Source of the DNA: Nodularia sp. (in: cyanobacteria)
GTDB taxonomy: Bacteria > Cyanobacteriota > Cyanobacteriia > Cyanobacteriales > Nostocaceae
NCBI GenBank assembly: GCA_007692755.1
Contig: REBL01000164.1
Location: 1 to 64,000, forward strand
Length of the DNA stretch: 64,000 bases
Reading direction: 5' to 3'
The position numbers and the translations under genes are program-made. Below are positions 35,363-45,262 of the stretch, piece by piece. Within the stretch, counting starts at the first letter, position 1; every line of letters begins with the position of its first letter. The notes beneath the pieces were generated by a model. It made no database searches and was not told where the DNA came from. It was given only the letters and a program-made list of their open reading frames with translations.

Positions 35363-37192
35363 TCAAGATATTTTGAGTGATTCTTGGTTCGTCTTTCTCA
35401 AAGAAACTCGAATTAACTGATAAGTGTCCCTGGTATCTAAAATATCGTAACTACCCGGTTGCAAGTCCATTTTAACAAAGGCTTTCGGTTCAGCTATCAC
35501 TAGCAACGAAGACTGCTGTGCTAGCTGAGAAGTTTGATTTTTAATATGCTCTACGGCATCCTTTGTCAGTTGAATATAATTAACGGATTTTTGTGTGTAA
35601 AAGGCTACGCTTGGTTTCTTGAAGCCAACCATAAGTAATTCCTCATCTGGCTGTTTTGCTTCCACAACAAAGGCAGATAAGTCTCTTAAAGGTTGCTGTC
35701 GCTGCTGATCCATTAAAAACAAAGCTGGCATTAAGACAATCATCAAAAATACCGTAAATAATAGTAAATTTACGTTAATGATATTGTGCCAAAGGCGACT
35801 AACTATTAAAGCAGCAATGATCAGCGCTCCCAAAAACCAAATGAATCCTCCTAATGATGGTAAACCTGCGTTTTGAATCAATCGTGGGAAACCAGGTGCA
35901 ACTGAATTATTATTGATTAAATGAGTGATGTTAAACACTGCTACTGCTAGGATTGTGGAAAAGATCACATTTATCCAAGCACTGACTTTGAGCGCAGAGG
36001 AGGCAGAGGCCATATTTTGGCTGTTTTCGGGAAAAAAATCACTCCATAACAGCGCTACTAAAATAGCCACGGCTGGCATTAAGGGCAACACATAGCTGGG
36101 AAGTTTTGTGACTGCAATACTAAAAAAGCCAAAGATACTAATAAACCAGATACAGGCAAATAAACCCAGTTGTTGAGAGCGTTCTTGAGTTAGCCAGTGC
36201 GATCGCTGCCAAAACCTGAGTTTAGCCATTGCTACGGGTAAATACACAGAGTATGGTGCAAAGCCAAGGAGTACGACTAGAAAATAGAAGTACCAAGGGG
36301 CTGAGTGACCATTAACGACTTCTGTGAAACGTTCTATGTTGTGATAACCAAAAAACGACTCCACATAATCCCAACCATTACGCCAAGTGACGAGGAGATA
36401 CCAGGGGGCTGATAATGCGAAAATAATCAGCATACCCATGAAGGGACGCATTTCTGTGTATACTTCTCGGATTTTGCCCACATAAATTACAAAGGCCGCA
36501 ATAATCAGTCCAGGTAGAACGATTCCTACTGGGCCTTTGCTCAAAATTGCTCCAGCAATTAGTACGTAACAAGCCAAATACCATTTGTTTGGGAATAGAG
36601 ATGAGGCAGATTTTGGTTGATTTTCTTCTTTGGTTGCGTACCCTAGAAAAAAACATAACAAGGCTGATGCCATGCACCCAGTCAGCATCATATCGGAAAC
36701 ACCGGTTCTTCCCCAGACAATCATCTCAGGACTAAGTGCCAGCATGGCTGCGGCGATTAAAGCTGTTAAGTTGCGCCGAGTAGGACGTGAAACCTGCTCT
36801 AATTCGTCTTTTTTCGAGAAATACCACTGTACAGTGTAAAAGGTGAAAGCAATGACTCCCACAGCCGCGATCGCTGAAGGTAGCCGCACCGACCACTCAT
36901 TTACGCCGATAATTGCATAAGCGATCGCTTGACACCAGTAAATTAAAGATGGTTTATCAAAACGAGTTTCGCCATTAAAAATGGGAGTGATCCAATCACC
37001 TGTAATCAACATTTGACGGGAAGCTTCGGCAAATAATGGCTCGGTTTCATCAATCAAGCCGATACTGCCCAAATTCCACCCATAAGCCAGCCAACTAACC
37101 AGAATGAGTATAGTTACCGCAAAAACTGGACTTTTGGCTAAATTGTTGCACCACTCGTTAACATTACCCGGAACACTAAGTTTTATCCTCAT
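35363..37192 (-). CDS. ArnT/PMT-type membrane glycosyltransferase (GT-C fold)
   Basis: A 609-aa integral membrane protein with about 11-12 hydrophobic helices in the first 520 residues, then a soluble C-terminal part. The first lumenal loop holds the conserved acidic pair IDETEPLFAEASRQM, followed by ITPIFNGETRFDKPSLIYW, the signature of the PMT_2/ArnT dolichyl- or undecaprenyl-phosphate sugar transferases. The acceptor (lipid A, protein or other) cannot be told from sequence. It is convergent with the hybrid kinase, with only 15 bases between stop codons. Confidence 0.88.
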   Translation of the reverse strand: MRIKLSVPGNVNEWCNNLAKSPVFAVTILILVSWLAYGWNLGSIGLIDETEPLFAEASRQMLITGDWITPIFNGETRFDKPSLIYWCQAIAYAIIGVNEWSVRLPSAIAAVGVIAFTFYTVQWYFSKKDELEQVSRPTRRNLTALIAAAMLALSPEMIVWGRTGVSDMMLTGCMASALLCFFLGYATKEENQPKSASSLFPNKWYLACYVLIAGAILSKGPVGIVLPGLIIAAFVIYVGKIREVYTEMRPFMGMLIIFALSAPWYLLVTWRNGWDYVESFFGYHNIERFTEVVNGHSAPWYFYFLVVLLGFAPYSVYLPVAMAKLRFWQRSHWLTQERSQQLGLFACIWFISIFGFFSIAVTKLPSYVLPLMPAVAILVALLWSDFFPENSQNMASASSALKVSAWINVIFSTILAVAVFNITHLINNNSVAPGFPRLIQNAGLPSLGGFIWFLGALIIAALIVSRLWHNIINVNLLLFTVFLMIVLMPALFLMDQQRQQPLRDLSAFVVEAKQPDEELLMVGFKKPSVAFYTQKSVNYIQLTKDAVEHIKNQTSQLAQQSSLLVIAEPKAFVKMDLQPGSYDILDTRDTYQLIRVSLRKTNQESLKIS

Positions 37193-37322
37193 ATTTATTA
37201 ATCAATAATCAACACTTCAACATAACTAGTCAATAGTCGTTGACTAGCTAGATTTTGTTCTTGCATAGAGGATACTAATGGGGAATCACAGACGCGAGCA
37301 ATCGCATCTCTACGTATTTACC

Positions 37323-37925
37323 TTAAGGTTTTAGTACCAGTAACCATTCTCTATTTTGAGTATTCCATTGAGGCACAGAAGTTTGTCCCACAACATAGGG
37401 ACCCCAGTAACGACGAGAACCATCTTGTGCAAAGGCAACTATAATATCTCCCGTTTCCAACTTGAGGTTCCCATTCGGCAGGGATAAAATCAACCCCTTG
37501 GCACTACCTTCTTGGGGGTCAAAATCCCAATGAGCCGGAACATCAAAGTTTGTGTGTTGATTACCAGAGGCTTTCACCTGGGGCTGTCGTGCCAGTAACG
37601 CTAGGCGCACAGGCTGGTCTGTTTGATTGCTCATGCGTAAAGTCCCTTGACTCTTGGTATCAGCAGTGGAATGTTGTCTATCTGCCAAGATGTGAGTCTC
37701 TTGGAGTCCAATTTTATTAGTTTGGGTAGTTTCTGGAACTAAAGTAGTAGGACTCACTGTTTGATCTGGGACATCCGGCTCTGATGTCTCTGAAGATACG
37801 AGTGAGGATGTATCGGAATCTGTTGATTCAAAAGAAACACTGATTTCCCAGCATCCTACCATAAACCCAAGCAGCCCCAAAGCACAAACTGCAATAGCCG
37901 CGTTACGATATACTGAAAATTTCAT
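37323..37925 (-). CDS. Putative lipoprotein, conserved hypothetical
   Basis: A 200-aa protein, not recognised. It begins with a basic residue and a hydrophobic helix (about 9-24) ending FMVGC, a lipobox-like site with Cys25, or an uncleaved signal anchor. A Ser/Thr/Asp-rich linker (about 32-95) leads to a C-terminal domain with WDFDPQEGSAKGLILSLPNG and RRYWGPYVVG. Export to the periplasm is likely. It lies 130 bases upstream of the membrane glycosyltransferase on the same strand; the functional link is unknown. Confidence 0.7.
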   Translation of the reverse strand: MKFSVYRNAAIAVCALGLLGFMVGCWEISVSFESTDSDTSSLVSSETSEPDVPDQTVSPTTLVPETTQTNKIGLQETHILADRQHSTADTKSQGTLRMSNQTDQPVRLALLARQPQVKASGNQHTNFDVPAHWDFDPQEGSAKGLILSLPNGNLKLETGDIIVAFAQDGSRRYWGPYVVGQTSVPQWNTQNREWLLVLKP

Positions 37926-38410
37926 ATTGATAATGGTTAGTAATAATATTTTGTTTAGGCTTGACCAAATACTAGCCTATTATTGGAAGCGGTAATTCTG
38001 GATATTTGCCTATTAGCTGACTTTAGCTTCTGCTATGAACCGGATATGCCATGTATCGAAAACATCATTTTTAACAGAAAAGTTTGGCATAAATAATTAC
38101 ATTAGTTCTCAATTTAAAAACGTGAGCAAGCCTGACTATTCGTAACATTATTGTTGATAAACGCAAAAAAGAGGCAAAATATGATACAGAAATTTTTGAT
38201 TTCTGGGCAGAAACATAAAAAGCAGCTGTTCAGAACTACTGAGTGTGAGTAACAAGGTATATAGCGGGCAATTTTCAGAATTAACTGGGGAAAATTCTTT
38301 ATATATCTTAATATTTCTGATTGAAGTTACGGCTTTGTGATCAAACCTAGACTTGTTACGATCAAAGTCGGGAAAATGTTACTGTTTCGCACCCAGTCCC
38401 CACCTAATTC
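37926..38410. other. Divergent intergenic region
   Basis: About 485 AT-rich bases between the divergent lipoprotein and ycf20 genes, presumably with both promoters. I see no repeat array, RNA gene or known site. Confidence 0.35.
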
Positions 38411-38743
38411 ATGCAAAACACTCGTCTCACTAATTTAGTCGATTCCATTGCTAGTCGTTTGGGAGAATGGTTTTTAAATCCTTGGCGACGTTTATCGTTA
38501 CTGTTGATTAATTTCTTTTTTGGTTTTTTTCTGGGAACAGCAATTTCTACTATAGCTGGTCAAAGAGGTGTATTGGATATTGTGATCGCCGGTTTTCTGG
38601 TGGTGCTAACAGAGGTGACTAGCAGAATATTTTATAGTAGTAGCTTTTTGGCCAAGCGATCGCTCTTGGTCGAATCATTAAACGTTCTCAAAGTTGGTTT
38701 TATTTATAGTATGTTTGTCGAATCCTTTAAATTGGGTTCGTAA
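38411..38743 (+). CDS. ycf20: Ycf20-like protein (DUF565)
   Basis: A 110-aa membrane protein: N-terminal amphipathic segment, then WRRLSLLLINFFFGFFLGTAISTIAGQRG and two hydrophobic helices, ending FIYSMFVESFKLGS. This is the DUF565/Ycf20 family shared by cyanobacteria and plastids; an Arabidopsis/Chlamydomonas homologue affects non-photochemical quenching. The glycerate kinase begins 2 bases after its stop, so the pair is almost surely one operon. Confidence 0.88.
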   Translation: MQNTRLTNLVDSIASRLGEWFLNPWRRLSLLLINFFFGFFLGTAISTIAGQRGVLDIVIAGFLVVLTEVTSRIFYSSSFLAKRSLLVESLNVLKVGFIYSMFVESFKLGS

Positions 38744-38745
38744 TC

Positions 38746-39690
38746 ATGGATTCTTGGGCTAGTGATGCAGATACAACTGAGGCACAGCAAGCAAAAACAG
38801 ATTTACTCAATGCTGTCATGCCAAGTTTTAGCCAGTTCTGCCAAACTAAGCTGCATAAATCACCAGAGGAAATGTTGGCGGTGTTGTGGGACTTATGGCT
38901 ACCACTGAGTATCAAACTAGCATCGCATCGCCAAGGATTGGGACGACCCCTAATTCAGGGAATTTTAGGTGGACAGGGTACAGGAAAAACGACAATGTGC
39001 CAAGTTCTGAGCTTAGTTCTCCAGCAGTTAGGATATCGGACTCTGAGTTTATCCTTAGATGATTTGTATAAAAGTTATAGCGATCGCCTAATTTTAACTC
39101 AGCAAGATCCCCGGTTGATTTGGCGAGGTCCACCGGGAACCCATGATCTAGATTTAGGTTTAAAGGTGCTAGATCAAATTCGCCAGGGTGAAAGTTCAGT
39201 CAGCGTTCCGCGCTTTGATAAATCTGCATATAATGGTGCAGGCGATCGCACTACTCCAGAAATTGTCCAAGACATTGATATTGTCTTATTTGAAGGTTGG
39301 TTTGTAGGTGTAAAACCAATTGACCCCGATGTATTTAATCATGCCCCGCCACCCATTTGTACAGACCAGGATCGGGTATTTGCGCGTGATATGAATCGGC
39401 AACTGAGTGATTATCTGCCACTGTGGGAACGATTAGACAGTTTAATCATCCTCTATCCCACTGATTACCGTTGTTCAATGGCATGGCGCAAACAAGCCGA
39501 ACAACAAATGATTGCGGCTGGTAAATTGGGAATGTCCGATGCACAAATCGAAGATTTTGTCAACTATTTTTGGCGATCGCTGCACCCGGAATTATTCATT
39601 ACGCCGTTGGTGCAATCGTCTGTAGGAGTTGATTTAGTGATTTCCATTCATCCTGATCACAGTATGGGAAAAGTTTATGCAAAATCATAA
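38746..39690 (+). CDS. glyK: D-glycerate 3-kinase
   Basis: Last enzyme of the photorespiratory C2 cycle, making 3-phosphoglycerate from glycerate with ATP. The 314-aa protein has a P-loop, GGQGTGKT (75-82), LSLDDLYKS, RGPPGTHDLDLG, PRFDKSAYNGAGDR and VLFEGWFVG, all typical of the plant/cyanobacterial GLYK group and unlike bacterial GarK. It is tightly coupled to ycf20. Its last six bases overlap the end of the convergent diguanylate cyclase gene. Confidence 0.93.
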   Translation: MDSWASDADTTEAQQAKTDLLNAVMPSFSQFCQTKLHKSPEEMLAVLWDLWLPLSIKLASHRQGLGRPLIQGILGGQGTGKTTMCQVLSLVLQQLGYRTLSLSLDDLYKSYSDRLILTQQDPRLIWRGPPGTHDLDLGLKVLDQIRQGESSVSVPRFDKSAYNGAGDRTTPEIVQDIDIVLFEGWFVGVKPIDPDVFNHAPPPICTDQDRVFARDMNRQLSDYLPLWERLDSLIILYPTDYRCSMAWRKQAEQQMIAAGKLGMSDAQIEDFVNYFWRSLHPELFITPLVQSSVGVDLVISIHPDHSMGKVYAKS

Positions 39691-40644
39691 TTCACTGTTG
39701 CCGACTGGTATATATTTCACGCGATCGCGACCGGCTGTTTTTGCTTGATACAATGCTTTATCAGCCAGAACAATCAATTTTTGCCAGTCAGAACTAGGTG
39801 TGGGGATAAGCGTAGCTACTCCCGCACTAATAGTCACATAAGGACCTACAGGGGAATTACAATGCGGGATAGCCAGTTTTCTGACAACAGAGCAAATGCT
39901 CCGACCCAGGATAATTGAGCCTTCAAACTCCGTATTAGGTAAAATTACCGCAAATTCTTCACCGCCATAACGAGCAACTAAATCAGCCGGACGTTTAATA
40001 GTATTTTTAATAGATTGAGCCACCTGTTGCAGACAGCGATCGCCTAGCTGATGGCCATAGGTATCGTTATATTTTTTAAAAAAATCGACATCGCCGATAA
40101 TCAGAGAAATAGGCAGTTTTTCCCGTGCCATACGTTGCCACTCTTGGTTTAAATATTCTTCAAACCGGCGGCGGTTAGCGACTTGAGTTAATTGATCGAT
40201 AGTCACCAATCTCTGCAATTCTTGGTTAGCAGACTGCAACAGTTTCTGAAGTTGGGATTGCGAAATCAAGCGTTTTACCCGTTGACGCAAAACTGGCCAG
40301 TGAATCGGTTTGGTCACAAAATCAATTGCGCCCACTTCAAATGCTTTGTCTACTGACTCTTGATCATCCAGCCCTGTAATCATTAAAACAGGAATATCCT
40401 GACTAAACTCAAGAGACTGCAATTGAGTACAGCACTCGAATCCATCCATATCGGGCATAATTGCGTCCAAGAGAATGATATCGGGGTGTAATTGCTGACA
40501 CAGACTTAAAGCCTCTCTACCATTTTGAGCTTCCGCTATTTGATATCCTTCCCGTTTGAGAGCCAGTCGCAGCTGCATACGGATAAATTCTTCGTCATCA
40601 ACAATGAGAATTAGAAATGGGTTTTCTACAAATGTAGTTTTCAA
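39685..40644 (-). CDS. Response regulator diguanylate cyclase (REC-GGDEF)
   Basis: A 319-aa protein: receiver (residues 10-125; VDDEEF acidic pair, phospho-Asp in LLDAIMPDMDG, TKP) followed by a GGDEF domain with an intact active site, GGEEF, and an RxxD inhibitory site (RPAD) five residues before it. It should make cyclic di-GMP and be subject to product inhibition. The start is TTG 40644, supported by GGAGAAG at 40654-40660. It begins 6 bases after the stop of the large hybrid kinase upstream, the likely phosphodonor. Confidence 0.93.
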   Translation of the reverse strand: MKTTFVENPFLILIVDDEEFIRMQLRLALKREGYQIAEAQNGREALSLCQQLHPDIILLDAIMPDMDGFECCTQLQSLEFSQDIPVLMITGLDDQESVDKAFEVGAIDFVTKPIHWPVLRQRVKRLISQSQLQKLLQSANQELQRLVTIDQLTQVANRRRFEEYLNQEWQRMAREKLPISLIIGDVDFFKKYNDTYGHQLGDRCLQQVAQSIKNTIKRPADLVARYGGEEFAVILPNTEFEGSIILGRSICSVVRKLAIPHCNSPVGPYVTISAGVATLIPTPSSDWQKLIVLADKALYQAKTAGRDRVKYIPVGNSEL

Positions 40645-40650
40645 TGATGC

Positions 40651-43600
40651 TCACTTCTCCAGTTCTATTTGCAAAGCCTTTTTCACTAACTCATATTCCT
40701 GGTAGAGTTGTGAGCAGATTTCTTGACTACTTTTTAAATCACCACTTCGTCCTTTTGCTTCTAGATGCTTGCAGATTTGTGCTAAATTGATAGCCCCAAC
40801 AGAGGCACTGCTGGACTTAAGAGTGTGGGCTGTTTTCCATAAAGCTTGAATATCTTTATTTGCGTGTGATGCTTTAATATTTTGTATACATTTGGGAGCT
40901 TCTGCCAAATAACAATTGAGTAATTGCTTAAATTCCGTCTCATCTCCTGACATCATATCTCGTAAAGAACTGAGAATTTTAGTATCAATTATATTCGGCG
41001 TGAGAATTGGCTCTTCTGTGGGGATGTGAGCAAAAGTCGTTGTGGCAGAAGTAAATTCATAACTGTTTCGGGGTTGGCATTTACTCAGAGCTAAAGCTAA
41101 CTCTCCAATTCGCACAGGTTTGCTAATGTAGTCATCCATACCAGCTGCCAAACAGACTTCGCGATCGCCTTGCATAGCATTGGCAGTCATGGCAATAATA
41201 TGAGGACGAGAACTAGCTCGATATTCCTGACAAATTCTTTGACTGGCTTCTAGCCCATCCATTTCGGGCATCTGCACATCCATCAACACGACATCATAGG
41301 AACTGAGTTGCAAAGCCTTGAGGACTTCTAGTCCATTAGCAGCTACATCTGCCCGATAACCAATATGTTGTAGCATCAGGAGGGCAACTTTTTGATTCAC
41401 CACGGTATCTTCTGCGAGCAGAATTCGCAATGAATTTTGCTTTGCCATAGACAAATCAGTCCGTGGAGTGTGGTGTTCAGATATCCTCGCTTTAATCAGT
41501 TGATTACCAAAAATACCAGTTAGGACATTGTAGAGTTGAGATTGTTTGACAGGTTTAGGCAAAAACGTCACAAACGGCACATCACTAAATTCTTGGCAAG
41601 TTGACCATTGACTCAAGGAAGTGAGAATCACCAAAGGCATCTGCTCATAGCCATTTTGTTGGTGAATGAGATTTGCTAAGGTGAGCATATCCATATTAGA
41701 TATTTGCATATCCAAAATTGCCATGTCGAACCGCTTTCCCTGGCTCAGTTCCACTAAAGCTTCTCGACTGGAATTAACTGTATAAGTTTGCATTTTCCAA
41801 TATTCTGCTTTTAACTGGAGAATTTTGTGGTTGCGGGGATTTTCATCCACAATTAATAACCGCTTTCCCTCCAGATTAACGAGTGAAGTAGAATATTCAT
41901 CTAAATTGGAATTGGCAGGTACTTGGGTCGTAATGGTGAAGTAAAAGGTGGAACCTACAGAAGAGCGAGTTGATGAAACTAACTTGCTACTTTTCCATCC
42001 AGAACGGGGATCACCACCGACACAACCCTGGCTTTCCACCCAAAGAGTGCCACCCATGATTTCGCTTAATCGCTTGCTAATTACCAGCCCCAAACCTGTA
42101 CCACCATATCTTCGATTCATGGAAGCATCTGCTTGAGCAAAAGGTTGAAATAAGCGTTTCATGTTCTCTGGAGCGATGCCAATGCCTGTGTCTTGGATGG
42201 AAAATAGAATTTTGTAAACGTTTTGAGTTTTCTTGGTTGTCAGTTGTTGGACTTCAACGCAGAGGATCACTTCTCCCTCGTTGGTAAACTTAATGGCATT
42301 ATTCAGGAGATTCATCAAGACTTGGCTCAGACGAGTTAAATCGCCGTTAATTTGCACAGGAATTCCCGGCTTGATGATGTAAGCTAATTCAATATTTTTT
42401 TCGGCTGCTTTCAGAGCTAAAAAGTCGATAACTTTCTCAATACAAGCTCTCAAATCAAAAGGCTGTTCTTCTAGTTCCAGCTTACCTGATTCAATTTTCG
42501 AGAAATCTAGAATATCGTTGATGATGGTGAGTAGAGCGTCTCCGCTACTGCGTATTGTCTCTACAAAGTCCTGCTGTTGGGAAGTCAGTTGAGTAGATAG
42601 CAGCAGCCCTGTCATCCCGATCACAGCGTTCATCGGAGTCCGAATTTCATGGCTCATCATGGCTAAAAATTCACTTTTAGCCCGATTTGCCGCTTCTGCT
42701 TGACGTTTTGCTTGCTCCAAAGCAAAGTTTTTGACGGTGAGTTCTTGACGTTGGCGGATTTCTTGTTCGAGCAAGTAAGCCTGTACCAACGCAATGCCCA
42801 ATTGAGCTGCAACAGCCTCAAATAATTCAATTTCGTCTGGACTCCACTGGCGAAAGTTGCTGCACTGATGTAAGTTAATTGCTCCATTCGGTTCTCCTTG
42901 ATAGGAAGTCCGAACTGTCAGCATCGACTTTAACCCAAATTCTCGACAGATCAGTTCAGATGATTGGAGTAAAGGATCAAGGTAGACATTTGGAGAGGCG
43001 ATCGCTTGATCCTGCTTGATCATTTGCTCTGCATGGGGATTACCAATAATAGAAATTTCCCTGTTGAACATCGAGGGGTAATCGGGGACTACATACTCGG
43101 CGACTAGGGGAATTTGGGGTATGGGGTCGCTACTATAAGAGTGAATTAAACAGCGATGAACTCCAAAAGCTTTGCCAATTTGGATAGCCGCCGTTTCAAA
43201 TATGCTTTTGCTGTCAAGACTTTCCCGAATTTTATGTGTAATTTGTCCTAGTAGCAACGTCCGGTTAAATTGGCGTTTTAGTGCTTCTTGTGCTTCCACT
43301 CGTTCGCTAATATCATTGAGAATGCCCACGAAGTGAGTTAACTGTCCGTTTTCATTATGGATAGGTGAAATACTCAATTCATTCCAAAAACTAGAACCAT
43401 CTTGACGATAATTAAGGAGAATAACTTTACAACTCTTTCCCGATTTGATCGATACTCGAACTTGATTAAGTGCAGCTTGGTCGGTATCTTTTCCTTGCAA
43501 TACTCTACAGTTATTCCCGATCAAGTCCGTCGCATTGTAGCCTGTGATTTGCTCAAAAGCTGCATTGGCATAAATCACAGGATTATTAGGAAGTCTGGCA

Positions 43601-44970
43601 TCAGCAATAATAATTCCGTTACTGGTAGCAGCAAGCGCTCGTTCTCTCAATCTCAAGGTTTCTTCAACCAGTTTGAGATCAGTAATATCAAACATGAACC
43701 CCCGCAACATCCCTGAAGCTCCGGATTCGGTGCTGACATTGACAATTTCTCGTAGCCAAACAACTCGCCCATCGGCGGCTAACATCCGATATTCAAATTC
43801 GTAATTCTCAGATTTGGTGATTGATTCAGAGCAAAAACGCACAGTTTTTTCTTGGTCTTGCGGATATATATGTCTAATCCAAAAATCTTCCTGATACCAT
43901 TCATCAATGGGATAGTCTAGTAAGGTTTCTGCTTGCGGTCCGACATAGGTAAATCGCCAAGTCTGCAAGTCTAATTCACAGGGGATAACTTTAACTGTTT
44001 CTAATAACTGCCGTAAATGATTTTCCCTTTTTATCAGGTCAATTTCTATCTGTTTTTGCTGACAAATCCGATCAGCTAGCTCTTGATTTTTTGCTGCTAT
44101 TTGATAACTGTTGAATTTAGCAGCCTGGATAAAATAGATGGAAAAGGCCAGCATCCAGGCAAGTAATAAGCCTGCCAGTAATACGATAATTGCTAGAGAT
44201 GAATGTAAATCTGTAAATAACTCTGGAGTCGGGTAAACTTGCACTCGCCAGTTGATTTCATATAAATCTATGTTCACCTCTTGCTGGTAAGGTGACTGCC
44301 CTAAAATCTGTGAATTGTGCTGGTAAATTAGATCCTGACCATCCAAGACTCTAATGTTGTAACCTTGTGGTATTTGAAAAACTGAATCCAGCAGGGATTG
44401 AATTTGAAAAACTCCTAATATAAATCCATCGAACTGATTTTCTCTAAACAGGGGAACAGATACTAAAAATCCTTTGCCACCCTGAACAAGATTGAATGTG
44501 GGGCTGACAGTAGTTTGAAGGCGATCGCGCGCTGCTGTGGTGCTTTGTTGTGATTTATGGGCTAAATCAAGTTTTTTTGCAGTTACATTCTCTGACTCAG
44601 GTACAATCGAGCGCAGCTGAAATGATGAATCAACCCAGTGAATGGCATAATATCCCTCAAAGTCTTGGACTTGGTTGGCTGCATCTGCTTCCCATTCTAG
44701 GCGAGGCATACCACCGCGCATTGCAGAGCGTTTTGCCATACGTTCCAATGCCAAAATGCGAGTTTTGAGTTCGCTAGTCAATTCAGTTTTGAGAGCGATC
44801 GCCTGCTGTTGTACAATTTTTTCAATGTGGCTCTGCTCTTGCATTAGGAGTTTTTGCCATAATATGCATACTGCAATTGAAACCATAGTTCCCAGCAATA
44901 GTGGCAGCAAGACTCGTTTGCTGACAAATTTCACAGATTTAAAAAAATCATATCTGTGATGCCTACCCAC
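40651..44970 (-). CDS. CHASE-PAS-PAS-GAF hybrid histidine kinase with two receivers and HPt
   Basis: A 1439-aa membrane kinase. TM helix at about 18-36, extracytoplasmic CHASE-like domain (about 40-255), TM at about 262-285. PAS/PAC domains (about 320-440 and 450-565), GAF (about 590-735). HisKA has H774 ([10 protein letters not shown]), HATPase has DTGIGI and GTGLGL. Two receivers ([11 protein letters not shown] with [20 protein letters not shown] with [11 protein letters not shown]) precede a C-terminal HPt with H1382 (AHTLKSSS). The complete phosphorelay probably feeds the adjacent REC-GGDEF protein. GTG start, with GGAGG at 44979-44983. Confidence 0.92.
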   Translation of the reverse strand: MGRHHRYDFFKSVKFVSKRVLLPLLLGTMVSIAVCILWQKLLMQEQSHIEKIVQQQAIALKTELTSELKTRILALERMAKRSAMRGGMPRLEWEADAANQVQDFEGYYAIHWVDSSFQLRSIVPESENVTAKKLDLAHKSQQSTTAARDRLQTTVSPTFNLVQGGKGFLVSVPLFRENQFDGFILGVFQIQSLLDSVFQIPQGYNIRVLDGQDLIYQHNSQILGQSPYQQEVNIDLYEINWRVQVYPTPELFTDLHSSLAIIVLLAGLLLAWMLAFSIYFIQAAKFNSYQIAAKNQELADRICQQKQIEIDLIKRENHLRQLLETVKVIPCELDLQTWRFTYVGPQAETLLDYPIDEWYQEDFWIRHIYPQDQEKTVRFCSESITKSENYEFEYRMLAADGRVVWLREIVNVSTESGASGMLRGFMFDITDLKLVEETLRLRERALAATSNGIIIADARLPNNPVIYANAAFEQITGYNATDLIGNNCRVLQGKDTDQAALNQVRVSIKSGKSCKVILLNYRQDGSSFWNELSISPIHNENGQLTHFVGILNDISERVEAQEALKRQFNRTLLLGQITHKIRESLDSKSIFETAAIQIGKAFGVHRCLIHSYSSDPIPQIPLVAEYVVPDYPSMFNREISIIGNPHAEQMIKQDQAIASPNVYLDPLLQSSELICREFGLKSMLTVRTSYQGEPNGAINLHQCSNFRQWSPDEIELFEAVAAQLGIALVQAYLLEQEIRQRQELTVKNFALEQAKRQAEAANRAKSEFLAMMSHEIRTPMNAVIGMTGLLLSTQLTSQQQDFVETIRSSGDALLTIINDILDFSKIESGKLELEEQPFDLRACIEKVIDFLALKAAEKNIELAYIIKPGIPVQINGDLTRLSQVLMNLLNNAIKFTNEGEVILCVEVQQLTTKKTQNVYKILFSIQDTGIGIAPENMKRLFQPFAQADASMNRRYGGTGLGLVISKRLSEIMGGTLWVESQGCVGGDPRSGWKSSKLVSSTRSSVGSTFYFTITTQVPANSNLDEYSTSLVNLEGKRLLIVDENPRNHKILQLKAEYWKMQTYTVNSSREALVELSQGKRFDMAILDMQISNMDMLTLANLIHQQNGYEQMPLVILTSLSQWSTCQEFSDVPFVTFLPKPVKQSQLYNVLTGIFGNQLIKARISEHHTPRTDLSMAKQNSLRILLAEDTVVNQKVALLMLQHIGYRADVAANGLEVLKALQLSSYDVVLMDVQMPEMDGLEASQRICQEYRASSRPHIIAMTANAMQGDREVCLAAGMDDYISKPVRIGELALALSKCQPRNSYEFTSATTTFAHIPTEEPILTPNIIDTKILSSLRDMMSGDETEFKQLLNCYLAEAPKCIQNIKASHANKDIQALWKTAHTLKSSSASVGAINLAQICKHLEAKGRSGDLKSSQEICSQLYQEYELVKKALQIELEK

Positions 44971-44978
44971 TTATTTTT

Positions 44979-44983
44979 CCTCC
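44979..44983 (-). promoter_or_regulatory. Shine-Dalgarno for the GTG-started hybrid kinase
   Basis: GGAGG on the minus strand lies 8 bases before GTG 44970 and supports that non-ATG start. Confidence 0.65.
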
Positions 44984-45262
44984 AGCGCTTGTAGCACAAA
45001 TTTTTACTTGAAATTTGTTCAAGTCTAAATATTAACGAAACAATAATTTTTTTACACAAGAGAGAGTTCTAGTTTAAACTATTAATTCTTTTATTTTTCT
45101 GGATAATTAATCCTGATAAAAGTTGACAAAGTATGTTATCAGCCAGCTAATTAAATAGCCATCACAAAAGCGATATCGCTATCAAACTGCTGTATCTCTT
45201 AAGCTGGATAAACAAAGCTGCATAGGCTGTGTATCTTAAGATCAGATATATCAGTTTTGCCT

